Shown here: positions 1 through 7,680 of the stretch, one piece after another
How the letters are laid out: each line of letters starts with the position of its first letter
Position numbering within the stretch: the first letter of the stretch is position 1
Assembly (NCBI GenBank): GCA_964645125.1
Contig: CAZXZC010000004.1
Location: 1-42,600, forward strand
Length of the DNA: 42,600 bases
From: JBDKGD01 sp964645125
Lineage (GTDB): Bacteria > Patescibacteriota > Minisyncoccia > UBA6257 > 2-01-FULL-56-20
Direction of reading: 5' to 3'
The notes under the pieces: generated by a model
What the model saw: only the letters and a program-made list of their open reading frames with translations
What the model was told of the DNA's origin: nothing
Database searches by the model: none
Position numbers and translations under genes: made by a program

Positions 1-1
1 A

Positions 2-676
2 GGAGATACTTCTATTGCAGGAGCTGATGACGTTGTGATTGGTTCTATGGCTCGATTAACCGGATCTTTTACCTATCACAGTACGCGGGAGGCTCGCATT
101 GAGGATGGTGCAGCGATTGTGGGTGGTGTTTCGTTTCAGCCAATTGAGCGTAAAGATCAATCAGCGAGTCCTCAAACGGCTAAAGAGTGGGCCGGTGTTG
201 TGTTCGCGTTTTTGGGATTCTGGATGCTGGTTAAGATCGTTTCACTTATTATTGTGAGTTTGGTTGTGTTTCGCTTGTTTGGACCATGGGTGGAGCGTGT
301 TGTGGCGGAGGTTCGTCGTTCGTTTTGGGGAAACGCAGGGTTTGGTTTTGTAACAATTATTTTAGTGCCAATAGCTATTGTGCTTTTGTGCATTACCGTT
401 GCTGGTTTTTTGCTTGCTCTTACGACGGGGCTTTTGTACGGATTGTTTATTATTATCTCATCGATTGTTGCCAGTATTGTGGTCGGTGCGTTTTTGTGTG
501 AAACGGCCTTTGGTAAAAAAGAATGGATGTTTACGAATGGAAGCGTGGTGTTGGGAGTTGTTGCGTTTCAATTGGTAAAGGTTGTTCCGATTATTGGTTG
601 GATTGTATGTATGCTTGTATTTTTTGCGAGTTGCGGCGCCGTGGTTCGTTGGTTTGCGAGGGTTGTTCGTTCTTAA
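2..676 (+). CDS. Bactofilin-like / multi-TM membrane protein, 5' end outside the window
   Basis: The reading frame is already open at the first bases of the window, so the gene starts upstream; the GTG at 35 is internal. The N-terminal part seen here (GADDVVIGSMARLTGSFTY and on) has the short glycine/valine turns of a bactofilin-like right-handed beta-helix. It is followed by about four hydrophobic segments, roughly residues 51-80, 102-128, 130-155 and 172-203 counted from base 35. Bactofilins polymerise into cytoskeletal scaffolds. A beta-helix joined to membrane helices would form a membrane-tethered scaffold, but this is inference. The next gene begins 76 bases downstream. Confidence 0.55.
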   Translation, partial: GDTSIAGADDVVIGSMARLTGSFTYHSTREARIEDGAAIVGGVSFQPIERKDQSASPQTAKEWAGVVFAFLGFWMLVKIVSLIIVSLVVFRLFGPWVERVVAEVRRSFWGNAGFGFVTIILVPIAIVLLCITVAGFLLALTTGLLYGLFIIISSIVASIVVGAFLCETAFGKKEWMFTNGSVVLGVVAFQLVKVVPIIGWIVCMLVFFASCGAVVRWFARVVRS

Positions 677-752
677 CAGAGGCATTAAGTATTTTGTATT
701 GTATATTTGGCGTGTTTTTTATACTCTATACCAATACGAAACATTGTTTGTT

Positions 753-1094
753 ATGACTATTGATGAGTTTGTAAAATGTGACTTAAGGGTCGGTACTATC
801 CTTGCTGCTTCTGCGGTAGAGGGATCTACAAAATTACTGAAACTTTCAGTTGATCTTGGAGAAAAAACAGAAGATGGAGTAAGTGCGCCGCGCATAATTT
901 TATCGGGCATTGCCGCTTCGTATTCGCCTGATCAGCTTGTTGGTAAGCAGGTTGCAGTAGTTGCAAATCTTGAGCCTCGAACTATCATGGGTAGCTCGAG
1001 TCATGGTATGGTGTTGGCGTCAAAAGATGAGTCTGGAGTTGTAAAAGTTGTTACTATAGATGGCCCAGTTGCATCAGGCGCTGCAATTACCTAA
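753..1094 (+). CDS. Stand-alone tRNA-binding (EMAP/Arc1, MetRS-C) domain protein
   Basis: This 113-residue protein matches the OB-fold tRNA-binding domain found at the C-terminus of methionyl-tRNA synthetase (MetG beta) and as stand-alone chaperone-like proteins. It shows the family run DLRVGTI near residue 9, LKLSVDLG, and the C-terminal EPRTIMGSSSHGMVLA segment that contacts tRNA. The upstream extension of the frame is AT-rich and lacks a ribosome site, so ATG 753 is chosen. A possible -10 (TATACT, 720-725) precedes it. The MetRS catalytic part is not in this window, so whether it acts with MetG in trans cannot be decided here. Confidence 0.8.
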   Translation: MTIDEFVKCDLRVGTILAASAVEGSTKLLKLSVDLGEKTEDGVSAPRIILSGIAASYSPDQLVGKQVAVVANLEPRTIMGSSSHGMVLASKDESGVVKVVTIDGPVASGAAIT

Positions 1095-1132
1095 TAATAT
1101 ACAGGTCGTATATTTGTTTTATTTATTTACGT

Positions 1133-1609
1133 ATGTCGTTTGGAAAGATGCTTTTGTTTATTGCCCTTGCAGTTGCCATACTCTATGGTGGGTATATCCT
1201 CGGTGTTCGCATTGAAGGAAATACCAATCAGGATCAGGCAAAGGTAGCACAAGAACAGCAAAAACAACAACAAATTATTATGGATAATTTTATCGTGAAA
1301 GATGAGGTCGTTGGTACTGGGGCAGAGGCTATGGCGGGGGACACTGTGAGTGTGCATTACACAGGAACACTTGATAATGGTACAAAGTTTGACAGCTCAT
1401 ATGATCGTGGGGTCCCATTTTCGTTTGTTCTTGGCGCTGGTCAGGTTATCGAAGGTTGGGATCGTGGCGTTGCGGGCATGAAGGTGGGTGGCAAGCGGAC
1501 GTTGTCTATTCCGCCAGAACTTGGTTATGGCGATCGTGCTGTGTCGGTTATTCCTGCCAATTCAACGCTTCATTTTACGGTTGAGTTGCTGGACGTCAAA
1601 AAGAAGTAG
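1133..1609 (+). CDS. Membrane-anchored FKBP-type peptidyl-prolyl isomerase
   Basis: The 158-residue protein has an N-terminal hydrophobic anchor (about 7-25), a glutamine-rich linker (about 32-48) and one FKBP domain (about 52-157). FKBP motifs are clear: VHYTGTLDNGTKFDSS, the GWDRGV turn, AGMKVGGKR and LGYGDR. The family catalyses cis-trans isomerisation of X-Pro bonds. The anchor places the domain outside the membrane, where it would help secreted proteins fold. The gene is followed 20 bases later by a conserved-core hairpin element. Confidence 0.9.
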   Translation: MSFGKMLLFIALAVAILYGGYILGVRIEGNTNQDQAKVAQEQQKQQQIIMDNFIVKDEVVGTGAEAMAGDTVSVHYTGTLDNGTKFDSSYDRGVPFSFVLGAGQVIEGWDRGVAGMKVGGKRTLSIPPELGYGDRAVSVIPANSTLHFTVELLDVKKK

Positions 1610-1629
1610 ATTTTTATTGATTTATATTC

Positions 1630-1697
1630 CGCGATATTTTTTATTAAGAGCGCTCCAAGGCCGCTAGGCCAGTCTTACGCTTAATAAAAAATATGCG
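1630..1697 (+). repeat. Conserved-core stem-loop element, copy 1 (family A)
   Basis: An outer stem, ATATTTTTTATTAA paired with TTAATAAAAAATAT plus flanking CGC/GCG, encloses the family core CGCTCCAA-GGCC-GCTA-GGCC-AGTCTTA. The GGCC arms form a small hairpin with a GCTA loop. The element lies just after the FKBP gene. No T-run follows, so it does not look like a standard intrinsic terminator. Confidence 0.85.
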
Positions 1698-1750
1698 AAA
1701 CTAAATACTAAATTCTATAAAAATCTTGGGTGAAGATGGGTAAAGAATTA

Positions 1751-1788
1751 AAAACCACTCTTTGGTGAATTCACCAAAGAGTGGTTTT
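1751..1788. terminator. Perfect 38-bp palindrome, likely bidirectional terminator
   Basis: The 38 bases are perfectly palindromic around a central GAATTC, with arms AAAACCACTCTTTGGTGA and its complement. On the minus strand the stem is followed by TTTTT, on the plus strand by TTTT. It could end a minus-strand transcript coming from 1955 as well as plus-strand readthrough. Confidence 0.6.
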
Positions 1789-1829
1789 GGTATTGGCGAA
1801 GCTTGATTTACCACAAACCAAACTCCTTA

Positions 1830-1955
1830 CTAAAATAGAGTGCTCGTATTCTGAGCCATCGCAATATATTTCGTAGCCATCTTCTTCGACGAGGCCCCAT
1901 AATTCTTTACCTCCTTTTTTAAAGAACCTACATTGTATTCATCCTGTGCGCCCAA
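1830..1955 (-). CDS. Possible 41-residue protein, non-ATG start
   Basis: A minus-strand frame from a TTG at 1955 reads GAQDEYNVGSLKKEVKNYG and then a Lys/Ala/Ser-rich tail, with a coding-like composition. The perfect palindrome 42 bases downstream would terminate it in this direction. There is no ATG. A different frame starts at an ATG placed 9 bases after AGGAGG (near 1906) and would give a very Arg-rich 30-residue peptide instead. Only one of these, or neither, is likely to be real. Confidence 0.25.
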   Translation of the reverse strand: MGAQDEYNVGSLKKEVKNYGASSKKMATKYIAMAQNTSTLF

Positions 1956-1976
1956 TACCTTATACTGTATACCATT

Positions 1977-3158
1977 ATGCGAAAGAGTTCATTATTTGAT
2001 TCTCAGCCCGTACTTACTGTCGGAGAGTTTTTGGAAGCAGTGGATGTGGTGCTGCAGGATTTTGAGGTTGTGGTGCAAGGAGAAGTGTCTGGGGTTTCGC
2101 ATCACGCGACTGGGTTGTATTTTTCTTTGCAAGACCCAGATAAAAAGGCGCTTGTGCAATGCTATATGCCTCCGTTTGTATACAAGGCGTGCGGAGTGGC
2201 CTTGCAAGATGGAATGCAGGTGCACGTTGGAGGCCAAGCCTCAATGTATAAACCTAAAGGGCGTTTCAGTTTTTTGGTTCGCACTATTGAACTCACTGGT
2301 GAAGGCGCGATTCAAAAAGCATATGAATTGTTAAAAAAGCAACTGGCCGCGGAAGGATTATTTGAACGTAAGCGTGAGTTGCCTGCTTGTGTTTCTCGTA
2401 TCGCGTTGGTTACGTCGGCAACGGGCGCGGTGCAAGCTGATTTTCGTACAAATATTATTCGTCGTGGTATTCGCATTGATTTGTATGACGTGCTTGTTGA
2501 AGGAGCCCGTGCAGCAACAGATATTGTTAGTGCGCTGCAGCGTGCTTATACAAAAGACTATGACATTGTGGTGCTTGTTCGTGGTGGGGGAAGTTTAGAA
2601 GATTTACAGGCATTTAATAGCGAGGCTGTGGCGCGTGCATTGTATGCGAGTCCAGTACCCACGGTGTGTGCGATTGGGCACGATCGTGATATTCCCATAG
2701 CACAGCTTATTGCAGATGTCGCTCCATCGACTCCTACTGCTGCAGCAGCTGTAGTAAGTAATACATGGGAAACAGTGGAAGCGAGTGCTGCAGATTTTTC
2801 TAGGAGCTTAATGTATTCATACGAACACTTATTAACTGATGTATATCACCGACTTTCACAAGCAACTGTCGTGTTTTCTTCGGTATTTGCGATGGGTCGA
2901 CAGCGCCTTCGCGAGTTGCACCAGCAACTCGTGTTCGGATTTAGTGGCGTGCTTCACGTTCAATTTCAGTCATTGCGTCATGCTGAAGTGCTTTTAACAA
3001 GCGTTGATCCAAAAAGATTATTGGCTGTTGGGTATAGCATTACGCGTACCGCACAGGGTTCAGTTGTGCGTAGTGTTGGCAGTGTTTTACCAGGCGAGAT
3101 TCTTGAAACGGTACTTGCGGACGGGACTATCGCTTCGACTGTTCAAAAACCCTCATAA
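1977..3158 (+). CDS. xseA: Exodeoxyribonuclease VII large subunit
   Basis: XseA forms the nuclease body of exonuclease VII, which degrades single-stranded DNA to short oligonucleotides during repair. The 393-residue protein has an N-terminal OB-fold (about 15-100) and the catalytic domain with VTSATGAVQADF, the RGGGSLEDL loop and GHDRD. It is shorter than the ~450-residue E. coli protein, mainly in the C-terminal coiled-coil part. The start is supported by TATACT at 1961-1966, 10 bases before ATG, with no Shine-Dalgarno, so a leaderless mRNA is likely. xseB follows 19 bases downstream. Confidence 0.95.
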   Translation: MRKSSLFDSQPVLTVGEFLEAVDVVLQDFEVVVQGEVSGVSHHATGLYFSLQDPDKKALVQCYMPPFVYKACGVALQDGMQVHVGGQASMYKPKGRFSFLVRTIELTGEGAIQKAYELLKKQLAAEGLFERKRELPACVSRIALVTSATGAVQADFRTNIIRRGIRIDLYDVLVEGARAATDIVSALQRAYTKDYDIVVLVRGGGSLEDLQAFNSEAVARALYASPVPTVCAIGHDRDIPIAQLIADVAPSTPTAAAAVVSNTWETVEASAADFSRSLMYSYEHLLTDVYHRLSQATVVFSSVFAMGRQRLRELHQQLVFGFSGVLHVQFQSLRHAEVLLTSVDPKRLLAVGYSITRTAQGSVVRSVGSVLPGEILETVLADGTIASTVQKPS

Positions 3159-3177
3159 ACGCTACAATTGTCACTAT

Positions 3178-3417
3178 ATGGCTGCTAAAAAAACTCATGG
3201 AATACCCCAGGATTTACCCTCATCGGGAGGAGAAATTAGCAAAAATCTCAAAAACCTTGAGGCTATTGTGGGGTGGTTTAGCTCTCAAACCGAGGTTGAT
3301 GTTGAGCAGGGTTTGGAGCGAGTGAAGCAGGGCGCTGAGCTTATTAAGACGCTTAAAAAGCAATTGGCTGAGGTAGAGAATGAGTTTGAGGTTATAAAAA
3401 AAGATATCGATGGGTAA
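3178..3417 (+). CDS. xseB: Exodeoxyribonuclease VII small subunit
   Basis: The 79-residue helical protein fits XseB in size and position. The core LKNLEAIVGWFSS through VDVEQGLERVKQGAELIKTLKKQL matches the family pattern of two amphipathic helices that bind the XseA coiled coil. The longer open frame upstream overlaps xseA; ATG 3178 is preferred because it gives the normal family length. A TACAAT box at 3163-3168 lies 9 bases before ATG, so the gene may also have its own promoter. Confidence 0.88.
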   Translation: MAAKKTHGIPQDLPSSGGEISKNLKNLEAIVGWFSSQTEVDVEQGLERVKQGAELIKTLKKQLAEVENEFEVIKKDIDG

Positions 3418-3425
3418 TTTTTTTG

Positions 3426-4193
3426 ATGACTAAGATGCCCTCAAAACACGATACGTCTTGGGAATCGGTTGCGGATTGGTATGATGCGCATTTGGCAAGC
3501 GGTGATACCTACCAAAGCAGGTTAATTTTGCCAAACCTTAAAAAACTCGCCGTTGTTTCTGCCTCAACGCAACTTCTTGACGTGGCATGTGGCCAGGGAT
3601 TTTTTAGTAAGGCGTTTGCTGATATGGGCGCGCGGATTACGGGTGTAGATTCATCGACTACTCTAGTAGAAAAAGCGCGTGTGCTAGTTCCTACTGGAGC
3701 TTTTCACGTCAGCGATGCGACTGCGATGCCCTTTCTTAGCAACTCAGCTTTTGATGTGGCTTTGTGTGTGTTGGGTTTACAAAACATGGAGAATCCTGCG
3801 CATGTGGTGCGTGAGGTTGCTCGAGGACTTCGTGCCTCTGGAACGTTTCATGTCGTATTAAATCATCCCGCATTTCGTGTGCCAGGAAGAAGCAGTTGGG
3901 GGTGGGATGAAAAAAACAAGATCCAGTATAGGCGTGTAGATGGGTATTTACTTGAATCGAAAGAAAAAATTTTTATGCATCCTGGTGAAGATGTCACCAA
4001 TGTTACCTATTCTTTCCATCGGCCGTTGCAGTATTATGTAAAAATTCTTGCGAACGCAGGCTTTGCTATAACTCGCATGCAAGAATGGATTTCTGACCGT
4101 TCGAGCCAACCTGGTCCTCGTGCGGATGCTGAAAACACCGCTCGTCAGGAGTTTCCGCTCTTTTTGTACCTCGAAGCTCAAAAATTGAAATGA
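3426..4193 (+). CDS. Class I SAM-dependent methyltransferase
   Basis: The 255-residue protein has a Rossmann-type methyltransferase fold. Motif I is LLDVACGQGFFSKAFA (near residue 48), followed by an acidic strand end (GVDSS) and SDATAMPF. SAM binding is well supported, but the substrate is not identifiable. The stop overlaps the rsmE start as ATGA (4190-4193), so the two are translationally coupled and may share an rRNA or translation-related role; this is inference. The start codon could also be the TTG at 3423. Confidence 0.8.
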   Translation: MTKMPSKHDTSWESVADWYDAHLASGDTYQSRLILPNLKKLAVVSASTQLLDVACGQGFFSKAFADMGARITGVDSSTTLVEKARVLVPTGAFHVSDATAMPFLSNSAFDVALCVLGLQNMENPAHVVREVARGLRASGTFHVVLNHPAFRVPGRSSWGWDEKNKIQYRRVDGYLLESKEKIFMHPGEDVTNVTYSFHRPLQYYVKILANAGFAITRMQEWISDRSSQPGPRADAENTARQEFPLFLYLEAQKLK

Positions 4194-4909
4194 AGATCCA
4201 TCATTTTGTGTATCCGTATACGGTTGTCGATTCTGTTGTTGTTATTTCTGACAGTGCTATTGTTCGCCAAATTGAACGGGTACTTAAACTTCTGCCTGGA
4301 GAGCATATTGCCCTTATTCATCCCAATGGTGGTAAAGTAGTGTGTGAGATTATTGCATTTGATCGTAAACATCTTACGTGTGCTGTTTTGCATACGGCGC
4401 CAGCTTCTTCTGTTGCTGGGGTTCATTTGTATTTGGCTGTTTTGAAAAAAGAACACTTTGAAGTTGCATGTCAGGGGGCAGTACAGGTGGGAGTATCTGC
4501 TATTACAGGCATGATTACTGACCGCACTATTAAAACAAATATTAATGAGTCGCGACTTACTAAGCTTATTCAAGAATCTGTTGAGCAATCAGAACAGACC
4601 CGTATTCCTTCATTTACTGGAATTATTTCCTTTTCCGATGCGGTGAGCCACGCTTGTTCTTCTGGTGCGCTTGTTTTGTTTTTTGATCCAACCGGGAGTA
4701 ATGTCTCGACAATTTCTGAAATCTCAAAAGATATTTGTGTATTTATTGGCCCTGAGGGTGGATGGAGTGAGCAAGAGCTAGTATTGATACGTACAATGCA
4801 AGAAGACTCAAGCGCCGTTTCTGTTGTGCGATGCGGTGACTCTGTGCTTCGCGCGGAGACTGCTGCGATTGTGGGCGTGTATGTTGCAAGGAGTAGATGC
4901 AAGAATTAA
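4190..4909 (+). CDS. rsmE: 16S rRNA m3U1498 methyltransferase RsmE
   Basis: RsmE methylates N3 of U1498 in 16S rRNA. The 239-residue protein has the N-terminal PUA-like part and a C-terminal SPOUT trefoil-knot domain with IGPEGGWSEQEL (about 186-197) and VLRAETAA (about 222-229), which form the SAM-binding knot. It overlaps the upstream methyltransferase by four bases. Its last codons (AAG AAT TAA) are part of an inverted-repeat element, so the repeat supplies the stop codon. Confidence 0.93.
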   Translation: MKIHHFVYPYTVVDSVVVISDSAIVRQIERVLKLLPGEHIALIHPNGGKVVCEIIAFDRKHLTCAVLHTAPASSVAGVHLYLAVLKKEHFEVACQGAVQVGVSAITGMITDRTIKTNINESRLTKLIQESVEQSEQTRIPSFTGIISFSDAVSHACSSGALVLFFDPTGSNVSTISEISKDICVFIGPEGGWSEQELVLIRTMQEDSSAVSVVRCGDSVLRAETAAIVGVYVARSRCKN

Positions 4910-4983
4910 GAATAATGAAGTATGAATAAGGGTTTCTGCAATAATGCATTAAAACCTTAATTCTTTATTCGTTATTCTTTCTT
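4903..4983. repeat. Inverted-repeat element, family C copy 1
   Basis: The left half AAGAATTAAGAATAATGAA pairs imperfectly with TTCTTTATTCGTTATTCTT. The centre contains the family hallmark GCATTAAAACCTTAA. It contains the rsmE stop codon at its left edge. Similar elements occur at 32550 and 35958. Confidence 0.7.
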
Positions 4984-5033
4984 CTCGGTTTTGTGGTATA
5001 ATCTTTCTACCGTCGTTTGTTTTATTTACCTCT

Positions 5034-5849
5034 ATGGATACTAAATTTAAACCGTTATTTTTGGGTGCGTTTGCGCTTGCTGCTTTGATGGTTGGCGGCG
5101 CGACATTGCAGTATGTTTCAGCGTATTCACGTTCTATTCAACCCTCGTCGTTTCGGAGTTTTACCGTGTCGGCCGATGGTCGATTTGTGAGTGTTCCCGA
5201 TGTTGCTCAATTCACCTTTAGTGTAGTGACACAGGGTGGTCAAAATCTTGCTGCGCTTCACGATGAGAATGCTAAGAAGACTCAGTCAGCGATTGATTTT
5301 TTGAAGGGATTGGGAGTGGATGCAAAAGATATTCGTACCGCATCTTATGCTGTAAATCCTCGGTATCAGTCCTATAATTGTTTTGAGAAAGCTGCGGTAA
5401 GTGGTGGTGCGGGGGCTTTGACCGCATCGATTCGTCCGTGTCCACCAGCTGATATAACTGGTTATGAAGTAGTTAGCTCTGTCGAAGTAAAAGTTCGAGA
5501 TTTTGCCAAAATTGGTGATGCGGTAAGCGGTGTGGTAAAAAATGGCGCTAACAGCGTTTCACAACTCGCTTTTACTATGGATGATCCCGCGGTAGCTCAG
5601 TCAAAGGCTCGCGAGAACGCTATTGCCAAGGCTAAAGAAAAAGCTGAGGCTGTGGCGAAGGCGGCTGGAGTTCGTTTGGGTCGCTTGCTCGAGATTCAAG
5701 AGGGTGGTGGATATGCACCGTATTATCGCAATACCCTTACTTCATATGATTCGGCTGTTGGTTTGGGTGGAATGGAAAAAGCCGCTCCGATTGAGCCTGG
5801 GAGTCAGGACGTAACAGTGAGCGTGACATTGCGTTACGAGATCGACTAA
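5034..5849 (+). CDS. SIMPL-domain (DUF541) exported or anchored protein
   Basis: This 271-residue protein has an N-terminal hydrophobic anchor (about 8-28), then a SIMPL domain recognisable by FTVSADGRFVSVPDVAQFTFSV and the C-terminal NAIAKAKEKAEAVAKAAGVRLG helix. SIMPL proteins such as E. coli YggE lie outside the cytoplasmic membrane; their biochemical role is unclear. Two cysteines (in YNCFEK and RPCPP) lie in one insertion and could form a disulfide, which would fit the VKOR gene of this window. The promoter -10 TATAAT is at 4997-5002, leaving a leader of about 25 bases. Confidence 0.85.
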   Translation: MDTKFKPLFLGAFALAALMVGGATLQYVSAYSRSIQPSSFRSFTVSADGRFVSVPDVAQFTFSVVTQGGQNLAALHDENAKKTQSAIDFLKGLGVDAKDIRTASYAVNPRYQSYNCFEKAAVSGGAGALTASIRPCPPADITGYEVVSSVEVKVRDFAKIGDAVSGVVKNGANSVSQLAFTMDDPAVAQSKARENAIAKAKEKAEAVAKAAGVRLGRLLEIQEGGGYAPYYRNTLTSYDSAVGLGGMEKAAPIEPGSQDVTVSVTLRYEID

Positions 5850-5854
5850 AGGCT

Positions 5855-5930
5855 ACCCACATACTTTGCTGCGGAGAGCGCTCCAAGGCCGCTAGGCCAG
5901 TCCTACTCTCCTTAGTCAAAGTATGTGGGT
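5855..5930 (+). repeat. Conserved-core stem-loop element, copy 2 (family A)
   Basis: The outer stem ACCCACATACTTTG / CAAAGTATGTGGGT is perfect over 14 bp and different from copy 1. A second stem GGAGAG/CTCTCC closes on the core CGCTCCAA-GGCC-GCTA-GGCC-AGTCCTA. TTTT follows the right arm, so this copy could terminate transcription. A loose remnant AAGTCTTACGCTCC occurs at 5954-5967. Confidence 0.85.
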
Positions 5931-6007
5931 TTTATTGCATCTAAAGCACACATCCCAAGTCTTACGCTCCATAATGAAATCCTGTGGCTTTTGCGTATGA
6001 AAATTAT

Positions 6008-6126
6008 TTTTAATTAGTAACGCAATGTTATATATGGGAGGGTGGAGAAAGGAAAATGCATTAAAACAAATTTTTCATTTTATATAGTAGCGCAATGGGT
6101 ATATATAGGGGCAGGGAGAAAGAAGA
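6008..6126 (+). repeat. Degenerate direct duplication of the nth promoter/start region
   Basis: The block at 6008-6057 (TAATTAGTAACGCAATG, then a GGGAGGGTGGAGAAAGGA-type purine run) resembles 6078-6126 (TATATAGTAGCGCAATG, then GGGGCAGGGAGAAAGAAG). The second copy contains the real nth start at 6095. The first copy opens only a 20-codon frame. Confidence 0.6.
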
Positions 6127-6742
6127 GGATTTAAAAGCAAAAACTGCTGCTATTATTCGGCAGTTGAAAAAACTTATTCCGGAGCCGAAGATTGCGCTCC
6201 ATTTTAGTACTCATTGGGAGTTGTTGGTTGCAGTGATGCTGTCGGCGCAATGTACAGATAAAAAGGTAAATCAAGTAACGGAAAAACTATTTAAGAAATA
6301 TAAAACAGTAGGCGATTATGCTGCGGCTGATATTCGAAAACTTGAGCAGGATATTTACCAAACGGGATTTTATAAAGCCAAAGCAGCTCGTATTAAAGCA
6401 GCGGCCCGCTTGCTTTTAGAAAACTATGATGGCGTGGTACCTGCTTCTATGCAAGACTTACAGACATTGCCTGGCGTGGGTCGTAAAACGGCGAATGTTA
6501 TTTTGCATACGGCATTTGGGGTTAGTGAAGGAATTACGGTGGATACGCATGTGCGGCGATTGTCACGACTGTTTGGTTTAACCAGCCATATGGATCCGGT
6601 AAAAATTGAGCAGGATCTTATTGCGCTGGTTCCAAAAAAAGATTGGTCGGTGTTTTCGCATTTACTTATTTTGTATGGCCGACAGTATTGTTCGGCGAGG
6701 TGTAACCACATAAACTGTCCGTTAAGACAGTTTATTGATTAA
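6095..6742 (+). CDS. nth: Endonuclease III-type DNA glycosylase/AP lyase
   Basis: Nth removes oxidised pyrimidines and cleaves the resulting abasic site. The helix-hairpin-helix LPGVGRKTANVIL carries the catalytic Lys131, and TVDTHVRRLSRLFG carries Asp150. The C-terminus YCSARCNHINCPLRQFID has three cysteines with spacing C-x3-C-x4-C, not the four-cysteine C-x6-C-x2-C-x5-C of the [4Fe-4S] enzymes, so the cluster is probably lost. The start is supported by TATAGT at 6083-6088, six bases before ATG, and no Shine-Dalgarno. The stop lies at the left edge of a repeat element. Confidence 0.93.
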   Translation: MGIYRGREKEEDLKAKTAAIIRQLKKLIPEPKIALHFSTHWELLVAVMLSAQCTDKKVNQVTEKLFKKYKTVGDYAAADIRKLEQDIYQTGFYKAKAARIKAAARLLLENYDGVVPASMQDLQTLPGVGRKTANVILHTAFGVSEGITVDTHVRRLSRLFGLTSHMDPVKIEQDLIALVPKKDWSVFSHLLILYGRQYCSARCNHINCPLRQFID

Positions 6743-6835
6743 CATATTAATTAGTTAACGAATTGCGGATTATTATACACTGTGTGATTGAATTATTTTA
6801 ATTCGTTAATGCGTAATTTCTTAATTTTTTAATCC
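6742..6835. repeat. AT-rich inverted-repeat element, family D copy 1
   Basis: Left half TTAATTAGTTAACGAATTGCG pairs imperfectly with right half TTAATTCGTTAATGCG and TTAATTTTTTAAT. It begins at the nth stop codon. The same design and words recur at 20841-20922. Confidence 0.6.
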
Positions 6836-6858
6836 AATCATTATGATATAATGATTGG
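6834..6858. promoter_or_regulatory. Perfect inverted repeat overlapping a -10 box
   Basis: CCAATCATTAT-GAT-ATAATGATTGG is a perfect 11-bp inverted repeat. It covers the TATAAT at 6847-6852 and ends one base before the ATG of the next gene. It could be a repressor operator, or an RNA/DNA hairpin belonging to the preceding repeat. Confidence 0.5.
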
Positions 6859-6859
6859 C

Positions 6860-7153
6860 ATGGATTCTTTTATTAAAGCGGATGTGTTTTTTTTCATCAC
6901 GAGTGTTGCGGTTTTTTTGGTAACTCTTTGTGCGCTTGCGATACTGCTGTATGTCGTGCGTATTGTTCGCGATGTTCGTGCAATTGTAGCCTTGGTGCGT
7001 TTCGAGGCTGAGCGAGTGGCAGATGATGTGGGGGCGTTTCGCAGCGCAGTAAAAGAGCATGGGCTTGCGGCTGCTGCTGCCTTTTCATTTTTACGGCGAT
7101 TTATGCCAGGTTTCACTAAAAAGGGCCGCACCGTGAAGGTGAAAAAACTCTAG
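6860..7153 (+). CDS. Small single-TM membrane protein, unknown function
   Basis: This 97-residue protein has one long hydrophobic helix (about 9-36), an amphipathic region rich in Arg/Val/Glu (37-62) and a basic C-terminal tail. I do not recognise a family; the layout resembles DUF948-like small membrane proteins that often accompany YtxH proteins, as here. An ATG inside the -10 box (6851) is excluded. ATG 6860 lies seven bases after TATAAT (6847-6852), so the transcript would begin at or next to the start codon. The neighbour 33 bases downstream is the YtxH-like gene. Confidence 0.65.
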   Translation: MDSFIKADVFFFITSVAVFLVTLCALAILLYVVRIVRDVRAIVALVRFEAERVADDVGAFRSAVKEHGLAAAAAFSFLRRFMPGFTKKGRTVKVKKL

Positions 7154-7185
7154 AGTTTTTGGAAATAGTGTATAATACTGGAACT

Positions 7186-7533
7186 ATGAAGAAATCACAC
7201 ATGTCTGGTGCGGTAGGGTTGGGGTTGGCAGCAATTACCGCGGCTGCAGCAGCTGGGGCATATTTCTTGTATGGCAAAGATGGTGCCAAAAACCGGAAGA
7301 AGATTAAAAGTTGGAGCTTAAAAGCAAAGGCAGAAGTGTTAGAGAGATTGGAAAAAGCAAAGGATATGAACGAGGAAGTCTACCAGCAGATTGTAGACAC
7401 GGTGAGTAAGAAGTATGCAGCAGTGAAAGCAATTGACCCAAAGGAACTGGAGATTTTGGTAAAAGAAATGAAGGGTCATTGGCGTCGAATCGCGGCCGAT
7501 ATGAAGGCAGCAGAAAAGAAACACAAGAAGTAG
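7186..7533 (+). CDS. YtxH-like small membrane protein
   Basis: The 115-residue protein has an N-terminal hydrophobic, Ala/Gly-rich segment (about 7-29, ending YFLYGKDGAKNRKKI), then a charged helical region to the C-terminus. This is the usual plan of YtxH-like proteins, whose role is poorly known (general stress in Bacillus). TATAAT at 7171-7176 lies nine bases before ATG 7186, so the upstream in-frame start at 7159 is within the promoter and is rejected. It forms a probable functional pair with the preceding small membrane protein. Confidence 0.65.
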   Translation: MKKSHMSGAVGLGLAAITAAAAAGAYFLYGKDGAKNRKKIKSWSLKAKAEVLERLEKAKDMNEEVYQQIVDTVSKKYAAVKAIDPKELEILVKEMKGHWRRIAADMKAAEKKHKK

Positions 7534-7540
7534 CGTAAAT

Positions 7541-7673
7541 TAGCCAATAGCCAGTAGGGTGTAGCCAATAAAACATCAGCCATTAGTATCCCTAGATTTG
7601 AGATCTGGGGATTTGGTTTTTATACATGCTTTTTTGTATTACACTATTGGCTATTCGCCACACCCTAAACCCT
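7541..7673. repeat. CCAATAG-type inverted-repeat element, family B copy 1
   Basis: The left half contains TAGCCAATAGCCAGTAGGGT and the right half CTATTGGCTATT...CACACCCTAAACCC. A separate terminator-like hairpin (7588-7612) sits in the middle. Confidence 0.65.
7588..7620 (+). terminator. Intrinsic terminator candidate
   Basis: ATCCCTAGAT / ATCTGGGGAT forms a 10-bp stem with loop TTGAG, followed by TTGGTTTTTAT. It would end the transcript of the YtxH-like gene. Confidence 0.6.
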
Positions 7674-7680
7674 GTTTATT

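Noticed and set aside
1630..1697. Family A elements as CRISPR repeats or integron attC sites
   Set aside because: The copies are kilobases apart with no spacers, no cas or integrase gene is seen, and the RYYYAAC/GTTRRRY attC boxes are absent.
4178..4588. 136-codon minus-strand frame
   Set aside because: It is antisense to rsmE, which is firmly identified.
6025..6087. 20-codon frame in the upstream copy of the nth start region
   Set aside because: It has no ribosome site and seems to be a by-product of the duplication.
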